From an uncultured Verrucomicrobiota bacterium (GTDB lineage: Bacteria > Verrucomicrobiota > Verrucomicrobiia > Opitutales > Seribacteraceae): 64,000 bases of DNA. A model generated the notes under the pieces. It saw only the letters and a list, made by a program, of their open reading frames with translations. It did no database searches and was not told the origin of the DNA. The first letter of the stretch is position 1. Every line of letters starts with the position of its first letter. Below are positions 55,292 through 64,000 of the stretch, one piece after another. Made by a program: the position numbers and the translations under genes. Location of the stretch: contig CACMBV010000001.1 in assembly GCA_902612125.1 (NCBI GenBank), forward strand, positions 1-64,000, written 5' to 3'.

Positions 55292-56235
55292 TTTGTATCT
55301 CTTCACTCGCATCATCCTACGCCCATAACCCTGACATAACGGGAAAACTTCCAATCAGTTTTTCTTGTTCCCAACTGGGTTTGTCCAAAAAAAGTTTTGG
55401 TTTTCCCGGAGATGATGCTGCTGCAATTCCAGATGGAAGTGGCTGGAAATTGATCGCAATGGAAGGATTCATGAACGAATTTGTACACTCTGAACCATGG
55501 TTTGCAGGCTGGTGCTCGGTAATGGTTAACCTTTCGGATATTCTCGCCATGGGTGGACGGGGTATAGCTATGACCAATGCTATTTGGGCACCGGATGAGA
55601 CTTATGCTGAAAAAATCCTCTGTGGCATGCGTGAAGCGTCTGCAACCTACAACATTCCCATAGTTGGTGGGCATACGAACCTTAAAACGGACCGTCCACA
55701 ACTAGCTGCCACAATTATGGGAAGGGCTAATGCATTGATTACAAGTTTCAATGCCTCCCCGGGCCAGATGCTTGTGGTGGCCAGTGACCAACGAGGATCA
55801 TATGTGGGTGAAAGTAAAAATTTTGCATCCTTCAAGGGAGCCGAAGCCTACCAGTTACAAGAAGATAATGAAATCCTGCCCACACTCGCTGAAAAAAAAT
55901 TAGTTGCAGCAGGAAAAGACATTAGTCAGGGAGGTATCATTGGGACTTCGATCATGCTGGCTGAATCTTCCAAGGTTGGAATTGAGATAGATCCCTTATC
56001 CCTTAATTACCCCGATCATAACCTGGAGAAATGGTTGACTGCCTTTCCTAGTTTTGGATTCTTACTCTCAGTTAGTCAGGAAAATGTAACTGAAGTATTA
56101 TCTGCATTTCAAAATCGTTCGATTGACGCTTGCATGGCAGGTAGAATAGTCGAGGGAACTTCCGTAAGCTTAGTTGAAAATGATAATCGCCACCAAGTTT
56201 GGGATCACTCGACAAAGCCTTATCTTGGCATATAA
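55288..56235 (+). CDS. nitF: AIR synthase-related protein, Sll0787 family (Nit1C)
   Basis: 315 residues, PurM/SelD-type ATP-binding fold: FGFPGDDAAAIPDGSGWK near the start, WCSVMVNLSDILAMGGRGIA, IPIVGGHTNLKTDRPQ and AAGKDISQGGIIGTSIML. Related enzymes use ATP to activate amides or carboxylates, so it may carry out an ATP-dependent step in the nitrile pathway; substrate unknown. The ATGA overlap with the GNAT gene is the same coupling as elsewhere in this operon. Confidence 0.9.
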   Translation: MICISSLASSYAHNPDITGKLPISFSCSQLGLSKKSFGFPGDDAAAIPDGSGWKLIAMEGFMNEFVHSEPWFAGWCSVMVNLSDILAMGGRGIAMTNAIWAPDETYAEKILCGMREASATYNIPIVGGHTNLKTDRPQLAATIMGRANALITSFNASPGQMLVVASDQRGSYVGESKNFASFKGAEAYQLQEDNEILPTLAEKKLVAAGKDISQGGIIGTSIMLAESSKVGIEIDPLSLNYPDHNLEKWLTAFPSFGFLLSVSQENVTEVLSAFQNRSIDACMAGRIVEGTSVSLVENDNRHQVWDHSTKPYLGI

Positions 56236-56244
56236 AAATTTGTT

Positions 56245-56523
56245 ATGCCGGAAGTATTATTTAAAATTAAATGGCCGGATGGAAAAATTGAAGATTGTTA
56301 TTCTCCATCAACTATCATTTTTGATTACCTCAAGGAGGGAGAATCTTACAACTTAAAAGATTTTATCGAGCGGAGCAGCAATGCGTTGAACCTGGCCTCC
56401 GAACGTGTTATGAAAAAATATGGTTTTCGATGCACTTCGGCCGAAGCCCAACTTTCCAAAATCCTTGCAAATGCCCAAACATTCACGCCTGATCAGAATG
56501 TGGATTGTTTATCCTTCGAATGA
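56245..56523 (+). CDS. nitG: MSMEG_0570 family nitrogen starvation response protein (Nit1C)
   Basis: 92 residues: MPEVLFKIKWPDGKIEDCYS at the start, then ERSSNALNLASERVMKKYGF and CTSAEAQLSKIL. It matches the small protein found between the AIR-synthase-like and flavoprotein genes in Nit1C clusters. Function unknown. Stop overlaps the next start (ATGA). Confidence 0.88.
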   Translation: MPEVLFKIKWPDGKIEDCYSPSTIIFDYLKEGESYNLKDFIERSSNALNLASERVMKKYGFRCTSAEAQLSKILANAQTFTPDQNVDCLSFE

Positions 56524-57797
56524 TGCAAGAAAGTGCACAAACAATTAAGGTGGTGGTGGTCGGTGGGGGCCAGGCTGGTCTTTCTGCGTCTTATTTTTTG
56601 TCTAAATCCGGAATCGAACATGTTGTTTTTGAGCGCTCACAACGCTTTCACTCCTGGAAAAATGATCGTTGGGATAGTTTCTGCCTTGTAACCCCGAACT
56701 GGCAATGCCGTCTACCCGAATGGCCTTACACAGGGCATGATCCAACTGGCTACATGGTTAAAGATGACATTGTCGACTATCTGGAAGGCTTTGCTAATTC
56801 ATTTGAACCCCCAATCCAAGAAGGGGTTCGAGTCACCGATGTTGAGCGTTGTCCTGACGGCAAAATTTCAATCACCACCAATAAATCCCGATGGCTTGCC
56901 GATTTTGTGATCCTGGCCACGGGATCATATGATTTGCAGGTAAAACCAGATTTTTCCAAAAACCTCAATCCGGACATCGTACAAATCAGTTCGAAATCTT
57001 ACAAACGTCCCTCCGATATACCTGATGGCACTTGTTTGGTTATCGGAACCGGTCAGTCTGGTGTCCAGATGATGGAAGATCTTTGGATGGAAGGCAGGGA
57101 TGTTAGGCTCTCCGTAGGTTCTGCCCCCAGGAGTCCGCGTGTATATCGCGGTCGTGACGCCACTGACTGGCTTTATGAAATTGGTGAATATTCGAAAACA
57201 ATCGAAGAACAAGCCGATCCCAGGCATACTGAAGCGAAAACCAATCATTATCTATCAGGGCGAGATGGAGGGCATGAAATTGACCTCAGGGATTTTGCTT
57301 TAAAAGGCTTAAAACTCTACGGTACTGTTTCCCACATCGAGAATGATCATATCTTTTTTAAATCTGATCTGGAAGAGAATCTCGATCAGGCGGATGAAAG
57401 TTACCTGAAGATTTGTCGGATGATCGACGATTACATAGAAACAGAGGGAATCGATGCCCCAGACATACCTGTCTTCACTAAAAAGTGGAAACCCGCAAAG
57501 GAAACTCACAGTTTAAACATGACAACCGAAGGGATCACCTCGATTTTGTGGTGCACTGGATTCAAACCTGATTATTCATGGTTAAAGATCGATTGTCTCG
57601 ATGAGCGGGGACGACCCATCCACAAAAGAGGAATCACTTCGCAATCCGGAGTTTATTTCCTCGGACTGAATTGGCTTAATACCTGGGGTTCCGGTAGATT
57701 TCTGAGTGTTGCGGATGATGCGGAATTTCTGGTCGATAACATAAAAAATAACCTCAGGAGTATCGACTCATCCAAAAATCTGGCAGTTACAACTTAA
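56520..57797 (+). CDS. nitH: flavin-dependent monooxygenase-like oxidoreductase, MSMEG_0569 family (Nit1C)
   Basis: 425 residues from ATG 56520 (overlapping the upstream stop). FAD Rossmann motif VVVGGGQAGLSASYFLSKSG at the N-terminus; FVILATGSYD and VIGTGQSGVQMMEDLW (second, NAD(P)H-type site); C-terminal GVYFLGLNWLNTWGSGRFLS. This is the last gene of the Nit1C cluster and would do NAD(P)H- and FAD-dependent oxidation of a pathway intermediate. The expected sigma-54 activator gene (nitA of pseudomonads) is not in the window. Confidence 0.9.
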   Translation: MMQESAQTIKVVVVGGGQAGLSASYFLSKSGIEHVVFERSQRFHSWKNDRWDSFCLVTPNWQCRLPEWPYTGHDPTGYMVKDDIVDYLEGFANSFEPPIQEGVRVTDVERCPDGKISITTNKSRWLADFVILATGSYDLQVKPDFSKNLNPDIVQISSKSYKRPSDIPDGTCLVIGTGQSGVQMMEDLWMEGRDVRLSVGSAPRSPRVYRGRDATDWLYEIGEYSKTIEEQADPRHTEAKTNHYLSGRDGGHEIDLRDFALKGLKLYGTVSHIENDHIFFKSDLEENLDQADESYLKICRMIDDYIETEGIDAPDIPVFTKKWKPAKETHSLNMTTEGITSILWCTGFKPDYSWLKIDCLDERGRPIHKRGITSQSGVYFLGLNWLNTWGSGRFLSVADDAEFLVDNIKNNLRSIDSSKNLAVTT

Positions 57798-57842
57798 AAT
57801 CTCAGGTTTGACCTGTAGATTATCAATTCATATTTTTATTAT

Positions 57843-59129
57843 GTGAAAATTAATTGGAGAGAGTCAGCGTGGATAATGTTAGTTGCGGTGGGTTCTCCTT
57901 TGCTTTATTTTTTAATTAGCTCTGATAATGAACCCATTGTTGGCGATCAGGAAAGTGCATTTATTCAGGAAACTGAGGAACTACTTTACGCATTATCCGA
58001 CGATGGGAAAATGGTGACGAAGCCGATGCTCCAAGGCAGGGAATATAATCAAACGGTATCCCAACCATCAATTTATCCCTCTGAGAATCTGCCTACTCAA
58101 AATTCCTATGATGATGTCGCTCAATCTCAAGAGTCAACGCCCCAACCGGAGCAATACGCCACCCCTGTTTGGAAAAAAGCACTCGATGACTTTTTGAAAG
58201 GGAATGTCTCCCCCGAAGAATTTCTTAGTTCGCTTTCGACCCGTAACTGGAAAGATGCTCGGGGCGCCCTGGCTCTTGCCTATGAGGAAAAAAAATTGCC
58301 TTCAAACAAAGATTTTCAACAAAGATTCTGGACCAGAGTTGGAGAAGTTGGAGGCCTAGCCGTGGCAGAAGAGTTGCTCAAGGACGGAGATCCTGCCTTC
58401 AGTAAAATCCTCAAGGGTTGGGTTAAGGCAACGCCCCAGGAAATGTTTGATTATTATGCTGATCTCGATCTCAAATCACCCGAAGTTCAAAATTACCTGG
58501 CTAAAACCAACTCCAGGGAAATCCCACTTATGGATCAATTCTCCAGCGGGATGATTGATGAAGTGCTTAGAAATTCGGATGGCAAGATTGGCAATGCCCA
58601 GTTAGATAGTGCCAATGACCTGATCGATCACTTTCTTGCAAAAGACAAAGGCAAGGCGGAATCCTTAATGCGTGAATTCACTGAACGTGTCATAAAAGGA
58701 AGGGACAAGGAAACATTGAAACAATGGGTATCCGGCTACGAGGAACCAGAATTACAGGCAGGTACAGCCCAAAGGGTTATTGAGAGTGGTGTTTTTGATA
58801 AGAACCCGTTGGAAGCAGTCGAATTTGCCAATTCATTGGGCTCAACCAAAGCCAAAAGATCTGCCCTTTCTTCCGCCTACGCCAGACTCGCAGGTGGGGT
58901 CAATGGACATGATCCCAATATTACCGCCATCGAATTGAATGCCATGGAGGATGGATGGCAAAGAGATTTTGCCCTTAATGGATTTGCTCATGGCCTTGTC
59001 CGTCGTGATCCGGATGCCGCCATGCAATGGGCCAGCTCCATCAGCAATGAAGGGTTTCGTAAAATAGTCACGAGTAATATAACCAAAAGAATCAAGGCTG
59101 AAGTCTTACCAAGACCAAGTTCTCAATAG
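57843..59129 (+). CDS. hypothetical single-pass protein with Ala/Trp helical repeats
   Basis: 428 residues from GTG. One membrane helix at residues 10-26 (WIMLVAVGSPLLYFLIS), then a low-complexity linker (about 60-100), then helical repeats with recurring W and A, e.g. GWVKATPQEMFDYYADLDLK and DPDAAMQWASSISNEGFRKI. Such repeat proteins with A/W-X2-P and DPDAA units are widespread in verrucomicrobia but uncharacterised. No enzymatic motif. Not obviously part of the Nit1C operon (46-base gap, divergent in kind). Confidence 0.7.
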   Translation: MKINWRESAWIMLVAVGSPLLYFLISSDNEPIVGDQESAFIQETEELLYALSDDGKMVTKPMLQGREYNQTVSQPSIYPSENLPTQNSYDDVAQSQESTPQPEQYATPVWKKALDDFLKGNVSPEEFLSSLSTRNWKDARGALALAYEEKKLPSNKDFQQRFWTRVGEVGGLAVAEELLKDGDPAFSKILKGWVKATPQEMFDYYADLDLKSPEVQNYLAKTNSREIPLMDQFSSGMIDEVLRNSDGKIGNAQLDSANDLIDHFLAKDKGKAESLMREFTERVIKGRDKETLKQWVSGYEEPELQAGTAQRVIESGVFDKNPLEAVEFANSLGSTKAKRSALSSAYARLAGGVNGHDPNITAIELNAMEDGWQRDFALNGFAHGLVRRDPDAAMQWASSISNEGFRKIVTSNITKRIKAEVLPRPSSQ

Positions 59130-59216
59130 CTTAGTCAGGATTAAGCAGTCACATTGGAGTAGGCTTATTTTCTTCTGATAAAGTAAGAATTATGAACCAA
59201 TGACTATTAATTATTT

Positions 59217-62200
59217 ATGAAATTTATTTCATTTTTATCGGTCTGGCTTTGTTTGTTTTCAGCAAACATACTCCAACTCACTTCAGAAGAGAAGCAGGCC
59301 ATCTCCTTCAAAATAGAAGCCTACCCGCATGTTGAACTGTTTTTATCCAACCAGAAGAATGATCTTAAGTTAAGTGAATTATCTAAGGGCATTTATGAAA
59401 TTCAGACCATAGGCACAGACCCGTATGTGTGGTTTAAGTCATTCAAGGATGCATACGAATCCAACTTATCCTATATCATCGCATTCGAGTATCAGGTGTC
59501 AGGAGACTTAGATGAGTTTGTTTTCTACTGTCGTACTGGCAACAAAACTAAAGCGATCAGAACCGAATTTAAGCCCTCTGATCATTGGAAATGGCATGTT
59601 TTTGAGTTAAGCGAAAGAGGACAACTGACCGGGCAGAAAATAGACGCCCTGCGGATGGATTTTGGAGAACTGGCAAACAAAACAATGCAAATAAGGAATC
59701 TGCGTCTGATTGAAACGACGCGTGAATTAAGATTATATGCCGCACTCGGCGAAAAGATTGATGAGATGGATACTTTCGGGATCGGACTGAAAAATCTAAA
59801 ACCGCAAGTTTCATCAACCGAAACGGTAAGATACCAGGATGAAAATTCATTAAGTATAGCCCAGTCGGTCTATCAGTATCTTGATCTGGACGCAGAGACC
59901 AAACGATTGAGAAATCTGTCAGGAGTCATGCCTCCGGTTCCTCTTGGTCCTCGTATTGTAGCCGGGGAAGGCCCCCATCCAGACAATCATACTGTCATTC
60001 GAATTCTCTCACCTTACCAGGTATGTGAAACGCAGTTTCTTGCTTATCCACCAAATATTCGTGGAGGCGTCGGAATCGAAACGGGCATCGATGGAAAAGG
60101 TCGTCCCTTCATTGCCACATGGCCATTATCCTCAGATATTACCCGCAACATTCATTTGTTCAATCAAGCAGGTGGTACCAAAGGAAAAATTCAAGTCCCA
60201 GTAGAAATCAGTCCACCCTACGATCTTGCTGTCGGTGATTTTATTGCCAGGTTACCTGGTGATGAAATTGCCCTAACATCGAAATATGCCGATGAACCAA
60301 ATCCTTTAGTCTTCGTATATGATACTTCAGGAAAGCTTTTGATGAGTAAGGCTGTAACCGGGGAAGCTGGCGAATATTCACTTCTTACCAAAAATTCCAA
60401 TCAGCTTTTAATCCAGGAATTAGCCCGGCAAATAATTCACCCCATCTTTTCCCAGCAAAATAAAGTCTCCATCCCTGCGCGTAATAAAAAGCTAAGAGTT
60501 TTTGATTCAGTTTACCCGGACCGTGAATTCAATGCCGGTAAATCCGAAGAGACCCTGTCCACACTCCATCTCATTAACCAAGACTGGAAAACCAGTTCAC
60601 AGAACATCGGCAGAATGGAAAATATCTTTTGGTTCGATCCTCAGGATGAGCACAATGGAGACCGTGCAACCTGGGGAGAGTTTCCAAATGGTAAATATGT
60701 TCGCAATGGACTCTACAATTATCTCGGTAGTGCACAGTACTGGTCTCCCCTTCTAAAAAAAGGGGAAATCGAATCGCGAACCTATGAGGAATGGACATCA
60801 AATATTGATTGGGAAAAAGTATTTAGCGGGCCTGAGTGGAGGAAATCAGTGCAAGAATATGGGGAAGGTATACCCACCGTCTGGACAGCCGCGTTTACTC
60901 ATAGGTGGAGTGTGCGAAAGATGAAATCAATATCCTCCAAGATCGATTCCAAAACCGGGCTTCCAATATACCTGCTTTTGGACCGCAAGAATGACACCAA
61001 GGGGGGCGGCTATTTTGGTAAGACTTTATTTGATTACGGTAGCCAGCATTTCGAAAACGAGGCTCTTAATAATTTGTACGCCTACGCCCAGCGAGCTTTC
61101 TACCGAAAACTGGCTCCGGCCTATCGGAAAAACCCCGAAATGACCATCGCAGTCGAACCCAATCATGAAAATGAAATTGTTTCCGGGAGCGATTCGATTG
61201 GAGATTACAATACCGGCAATCTGGAGGGGTTCTTTGATTATCTCTCCTCCCTTTACGGTGACACAAACTCGATCAATCAGATCATGGGCACGAGCTTCAC
61301 TACTGATTTTTTTGATGCTCCCCGCAACCTACTTCGCGGGGAATGGGATAAATATGATTTCGAAAACCTGTTCTTCCAAGAGTGGGTCGAGTACAATCGG
61401 ATCGTTGTTTCCCGAAGAGTGGGAACCAGTTACAGGGAATGCCTGCTGGCTGGGTTTCCCCCTGAAATGATCAAATGTCATCAAATTCCAGACAGCTATG
61501 TATTCAAATCAATCGTGGGAATTTCCGAAGGACAAAAAAGAATTTCACCTATTGACTGGCTACTCACCACTGGAGCCGGCTTTGGCTTTTCAAGGTATGG
61601 AACCTACTACGACCGTAAACATAACATTGGTCAGGGAGCATTTAGTTCAGGCTTTAATAATATGCTTGTTGGCGAATACGCATCACTCAATGCAAACCAC
61701 CAAGAGTCTTTGGAACAATTACTTTATCTCCGCAATCATGGAGTATCTGCCCTTCATGTCATGTGGTGGCCATCCAATCTGGATAAAGGATACAATCGGG
61801 CTCAGGAATCCGCTCTGCGGGAAATGATTTCCAAACATGATATCCCCCGCATGGGACTGGCCGGCGGAATTCGTGAAATACGCCCCTGGCGTGGAAAGGA
61901 ACAATCCTTCGATATTGTCAGCCTGGGAACGGGACCCAATCATACCGGACTCCTCAAGAGTCTTAAGGAAGACGGATCCTTTGAAGGCACTGTCTACGCG
62001 GTGCCTTTTCATGCTCATGTGGCCGTTGAGGTCTTGAATCAGGAGGAGAAACTTTACCTTTCTACCCAGCCACATGAATTGGCCACCATCCCTCATACCC
62101 GGCCAGGATCAGTAATTGAAGTAAATTTCAGGGTCCTTGAAAAAACCGATTCTTTGCTCATTTACTTTATCCACCGTGGAATAAAACTGAGGGACAAATC

Positions 62201-62423
62201 AATTAAATTGGAACAGGTCCAAGCAGGACAACAGATTAGATTGGTTTATAAAATTCCTTTGCTGATGAAGGATATCAAACTATTGGCCAGCTCCGACAAA
62301 AATATTGAGATCGAAGAACTTCTTGTGGTTCATCATCAAGATCAGGTGATCAACTTGGCCAAAAAAATCATGACCGGACAAAGACACCGGGGAGGGGTAA
62401 GCTTTGCTTGCCTGCCTGACTGA
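59217..62423 (+). CDS. secreted clan GH-A glycoside hydrolase, GH42-like
   Basis: 1068 residues with signal peptide (about 1-20). The first ~200 residues form a beta-sandwich-like region (SYIIAFEYQVSGDLDEFVFY). The central TIM-barrel region has a beta-galactosidase-like AVEPNHENEI, where E after N may be the acid/base, and YLSSLYGDTNSINQIMGTSF resembling the YGTIEALNRAWGT element of GH42; HNIGQGAFSSGFNNMLVGEY and SALHVMWWPSNLDKGY follow. The final 200 residues look like beta-sandwich domains. Overall match to a named family is weak and it is longer than typical GH42 enzymes, so it may be a new subfamily acting on a marine polysaccharide. Confidence 0.6.
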   Translation: MKFISFLSVWLCLFSANILQLTSEEKQAISFKIEAYPHVELFLSNQKNDLKLSELSKGIYEIQTIGTDPYVWFKSFKDAYESNLSYIIAFEYQVSGDLDEFVFYCRTGNKTKAIRTEFKPSDHWKWHVFELSERGQLTGQKIDALRMDFGELANKTMQIRNLRLIETTRELRLYAALGEKIDEMDTFGIGLKNLKPQVSSTETVRYQDENSLSIAQSVYQYLDLDAETKRLRNLSGVMPPVPLGPRIVAGEGPHPDNHTVIRILSPYQVCETQFLAYPPNIRGGVGIETGIDGKGRPFIATWPLSSDITRNIHLFNQAGGTKGKIQVPVEISPPYDLAVGDFIARLPGDEIALTSKYADEPNPLVFVYDTSGKLLMSKAVTGEAGEYSLLTKNSNQLLIQELARQIIHPIFSQQNKVSIPARNKKLRVFDSVYPDREFNAGKSEETLSTLHLINQDWKTSSQNIGRMENIFWFDPQDEHNGDRATWGEFPNGKYVRNGLYNYLGSAQYWSPLLKKGEIESRTYEEWTSNIDWEKVFSGPEWRKSVQEYGEGIPTVWTAAFTHRWSVRKMKSISSKIDSKTGLPIYLLLDRKNDTKGGGYFGKTLFDYGSQHFENEALNNLYAYAQRAFYRKLAPAYRKNPEMTIAVEPNHENEIVSGSDSIGDYNTGNLEGFFDYLSSLYGDTNSINQIMGTSFTTDFFDAPRNLLRGEWDKYDFENLFFQEWVEYNRIVVSRRVGTSYRECLLAGFPPEMIKCHQIPDSYVFKSIVGISEGQKRISPIDWLLTTGAGFGFSRYGTYYDRKHNIGQGAFSSGFNNMLVGEYASLNANHQESLEQLLYLRNHGVSALHVMWWPSNLDKGYNRAQESALREMISKHDIPRMGLAGGIREIRPWRGKEQSFDIVSLGTGPNHTGLLKSLKEDGSFEGTVYAVPFHAHVAVEVLNQEEKLYLSTQPHELATIPHTRPGSVIEVNFRVLEKTDSLLIYFIHRGIKLRDKSIKLEQVQAGQQIRLVYKIPLLMKDIKLLASSDKNIEIEELLVVHHQDQVINLAKKIMTGQRHRGGVSFACLPD

Positions 62424-62640
62424 ATTTTGGTTGATGAAATAAAAACTTGAGACCATCCAACTTATTTTCGCCAAGCTTACGGCAAAGATGTCAGAAATCA
62501 GGCTCCAGCGGTGTACTTGGTCTATACCACCCTACTTTTAGGCTTTTATAGATTTTACCCGCTGGAAAAATCCATTTGATGCATGGGATTGCGAAAAGGG
62601 GTCAACAAGAATGGTAAAATTCCAGCTCTTAAATGGAGCA
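62424..62640. other. region of gene decay
   Basis: No intact gene. Scattered short ORFs; the reading frame of the downstream DUF1501 relic continues into this stretch (FTRWKNPFDAWDCEKG) but is interrupted, e.g. by a TAG near 62539. Probably earlier parts of the same decayed gene. Confidence 0.45.
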
Positions 62641-62895
62641 ACCGGGTTTGAACCCCATCCTCAAGCCTTTCCTATCTGGATGGCTGGTGGTGGAACAATC
62701 CGGTCACTTTTTGGATGAGAATCAAAAGCTGGTTTTCAAGTCAAAGAAAATCCGCTTTGTATGGATGATCATCCGGCAATGATTTCGAAAATGATGGGCA
62801 TTGCTCACACTCGCCTTTTTTTGCACTTTCAGGGTCTCGACTTTTTCCTGACCGCAAAGAAACTAGACCACGCCATAAAAAAGCTTATCGCTTAG
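62641..62895 (+). pseudogene. DUF1501 C-terminal relic
   Basis: In one frame the sequence reads GFEPHPQAFPIWMAGGG, TIRSLFG, a TGA (62716-62718), then ESKAGFQVKENPLCMDDHPA, MISKMMGIAHTRLFLHFQG and LDFFLT to a TAG at 62893-62895. It aligns over about 84 codons with the C-terminus of the DUF1501 gene at 3561 (GRDHFPD, MAGGGVKGG, GFSVTKDPVHVHDLQATW, LTYRFQGRDYRLT, and even a shared KKLIA/KDLIA end). An in-frame stop and missing N-terminal part show it is not functional. Its stop lies 39 bases before the next gene. Confidence 0.8.
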
Positions 62896-62934
62896 AACTT
62901 CTCAAAAGCTCAAAAAACAGGCATAGTCAAGTCT

Positions 62935-64000
62935 GTGAAATATTGGCTTTTTACAGCGATCATCCTGCTCCATGGTTCCCTGACGCTTGCGGAACAGTCC
63001 ACTCTTTATCCTGTTCAAAACACACCGCAAAGATTAAGTCCCCTGATGGAACGCGAACTGCGTGGCTGCTTTGATTTCTTTTGGGAAGAATGGAACGATG
63101 ATCCCAAGAGCCCAACCTATGGGATGTCCAACGGGGACTATGTGGGACTAAATAAATACAGCCCCATTCCAATCGAGCATCAGGGGTTTTATTTCACCGC
63201 GATTATTATTGGCATCGAGCGTGGATGGATTTCCCGAGAAGACGGAGAAAAAAGGATCATCATTACTTTGAAGACATTAAAGAATTTGAAGCGCATCAAG
63301 GGATTCTGGTATCATTTTATTGATCCTGATACCGGTAAGCGTGGATGGAAAGATTCTCCTAAAATTGAGTTGAGCAATGCATCCGCCGGTACCCTGTTAT
63401 TGGGAGCCCTGGCTGCTGCTGAGTACTTCGATGGAGAAATCAAAAAACTTACTTATGAATTATATGCAGCAATGGACTGGAAATGGTTCACTAACCCGGT
63501 GACCAAGCATCCGTACCTCGCCTGCTATCCTGAAGACCTGCCCGCCAAAGTTCCATCTGAAATAAACAAGGATGGCATGTTTGGGGGATGGTCGGCATAT
63601 TCAGAGCATATTTTTCTCTACATTCTGGCAGCCGGTGCACCCAAGGAGGAATTTTCAACCGGTCAGGATTCTTACTACGCCATGAAGACCTACATGGGCA
63701 GTTACAAAGGAGAGGAATTCATCATTTGCGGAACGGGAGCTGCCTTTACTTATCAGTGGACCCATGCCTTTATTGATTTCAGAAACCTACGGGATAAAAT
63801 CGACCGGGATTGGTTTTCCAATTCCCGGCATGCAGCTCTGGCGGCCCGGCAATATGCAATTGATAATGCGGACCGCATCAAAGGCCTGGGACCCAATTCA
63901 TGGGGTATGAGTGCCTGCATCAGCCCATCGACTGGATACAGTGGAAAGTATGGTTCTTTTCCGATTGGAGCTGGGTATAAACTTCTCGAAGACGGCACGG
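62935..64000 (+). CDS. glucoamylase-family (PF10091) protein, partial
   Basis: Starts at GTG 62935 (VKYWLFTAIILLHGSLTLAE, signal peptide) and runs off the window after about 355 codons. Motifs are ELRGCFDFFWEEW, FTAIIIGIERGWISREDGEK, FWYHFIDPDTGKRGW, ELSNASAGTLLLGALAAAEY and CISPSTGYSG, characteristic of the (alpha/alpha)6-barrel glycoamylase family that includes beta-1,2-glucanases (GH144). It is exported and may attack a glucan; specificity unknown. The start lies 39 bases after a DUF1501 relic; no clear Shine-Dalgarno. Confidence 0.82.
   Translation, partial: MKYWLFTAIILLHGSLTLAEQSTLYPVQNTPQRLSPLMERELRGCFDFFWEEWNDDPKSPTYGMSNGDYVGLNKYSPIPIEHQGFYFTAIIIGIERGWISREDGEKRIIITLKTLKNLKRIKGFWYHFIDPDTGKRGWKDSPKIELSNASAGTLLLGALAAAEYFDGEIKKLTYELYAAMDWKWFTNPVTKHPYLACYPEDLPAKVPSEINKDGMFGGWSAYSEHIFLYILAAGAPKEEFSTGQDSYYAMKTYMGSYKGEEFIICGTGAAFTYQWTHAFIDFRNLRDKIDRDWFSNSRHAALAARQYAIDNADRIKGLGPNSWGMSACISPSTGYSGKYGSFPIGAGYKLLEDGT

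Noticed and set aside
62830-62934. Basic stretch that looked like a transposase C-terminus (RLFPDRKETRPRHKKAYRLE)
   Set aside because: In another frame the same DNA is the end of the DUF1501 relic, which aligns much better; no transposase core or inverted repeats are near.
1-64000. CRISPR arrays, rRNA, tRNA, prophage or insertion sequences
   Set aside because: Read through for repeated spacers, cloverleaf-like segments and transposase motifs; none was convincing.

Overview
The window looks like a chromosomal segment of a marine, polysaccharide-degrading member of the Verrucomicrobiota (PVC superphylum), most likely an Opitutae/Puniceicoccales-type lineage. This is inferred from protein families only: PSD1-type planctomycete cytochromes, DUF1501 and DUF1800 proteins, a DUF1080/PVC-type haem protein, four secreted sulfatases and a verrucomicrobial-style Ala/Trp repeat protein. 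I saw no rRNA, tRNA, CRISPR array or intact mobile element.

Layout. 1-8286 (minus strand): PSD1 cytochrome, a broken four-helix-bundle gene, two DUF1501 proteins and a DUF1800 protein cut by the window edge. 8477-12842: class I fructose-1,6-bisphosphatase, a sulfatase, and a tandem pair of MtfA-like M90 metallopeptidases. 12846-15568 (minus): arsenic/oxyanion operon arsR-arsC-aqpS-chrA behind a near-consensus promoter with a palindrome between -35 and -10. 15984-26559 (plus): a TonB2-type energy-transduction operon (DUF3450, TtpC-like ExbB, ExbB, ExbD, TonB, TPR protein) leading into a TonB-dependent receptor and a secreted beta-helix protein, closed by a strong terminator. 26949-38413 (plus): phosphate island with a glycosyltransferase/PlcP phospholipase pair (phosphate-starvation lipid remodelling), pstS, phoB, phoR, pstC, pstA, pstB, phoU and a Na+/phosphate cotransporter. 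38588-44083: a PSD1 gene fragment, a sulfatase and a glucarate-type sugar-acid module (GntP permease, DHDPS-family enzyme, glucarate-dehydratase-like enolase). 44599-51822: a DUF4405 membrane protein, a large DUF1080/haem protein and two sulfatases. 52115-57797: a complete Nit1C cluster (nitrilase, radical SAM, GNAT, AIR-synthase-like, flavoprotein and two small family proteins), preceded by a good sigma-54 promoter and an upstream dyad. 57843-64000: a repeat protein, a GH42-like secreted hydrolase, a decayed DUF1501 C-terminus and a partial glucoamylase-like (PF10091) protein.

How it fits together. The central 22 kb can be read as one phosphorus-acquisition region: active outer-membrane uptake (TonB2 system, receptor, beta-helix partner), high-affinity uptake (Pst), low-affinity uptake (Na/Pi), sensing (PhoR/PhoB/PhoU), and replacement of phospholipids by glycolipids (PlcP plus glycosyltransferase). 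The link between the TonB half and the Pho half is inferred from adjacency. The Nit1C operon points to nitrogen-limitation or nitrile/cyanide metabolism under sigma-54 control. Flanking genes describe a sulfated-polysaccharide lifestyle. Three gene relics (four-helix bundle, PSD1, DUF1501) show turnover of the PVC-specific families.
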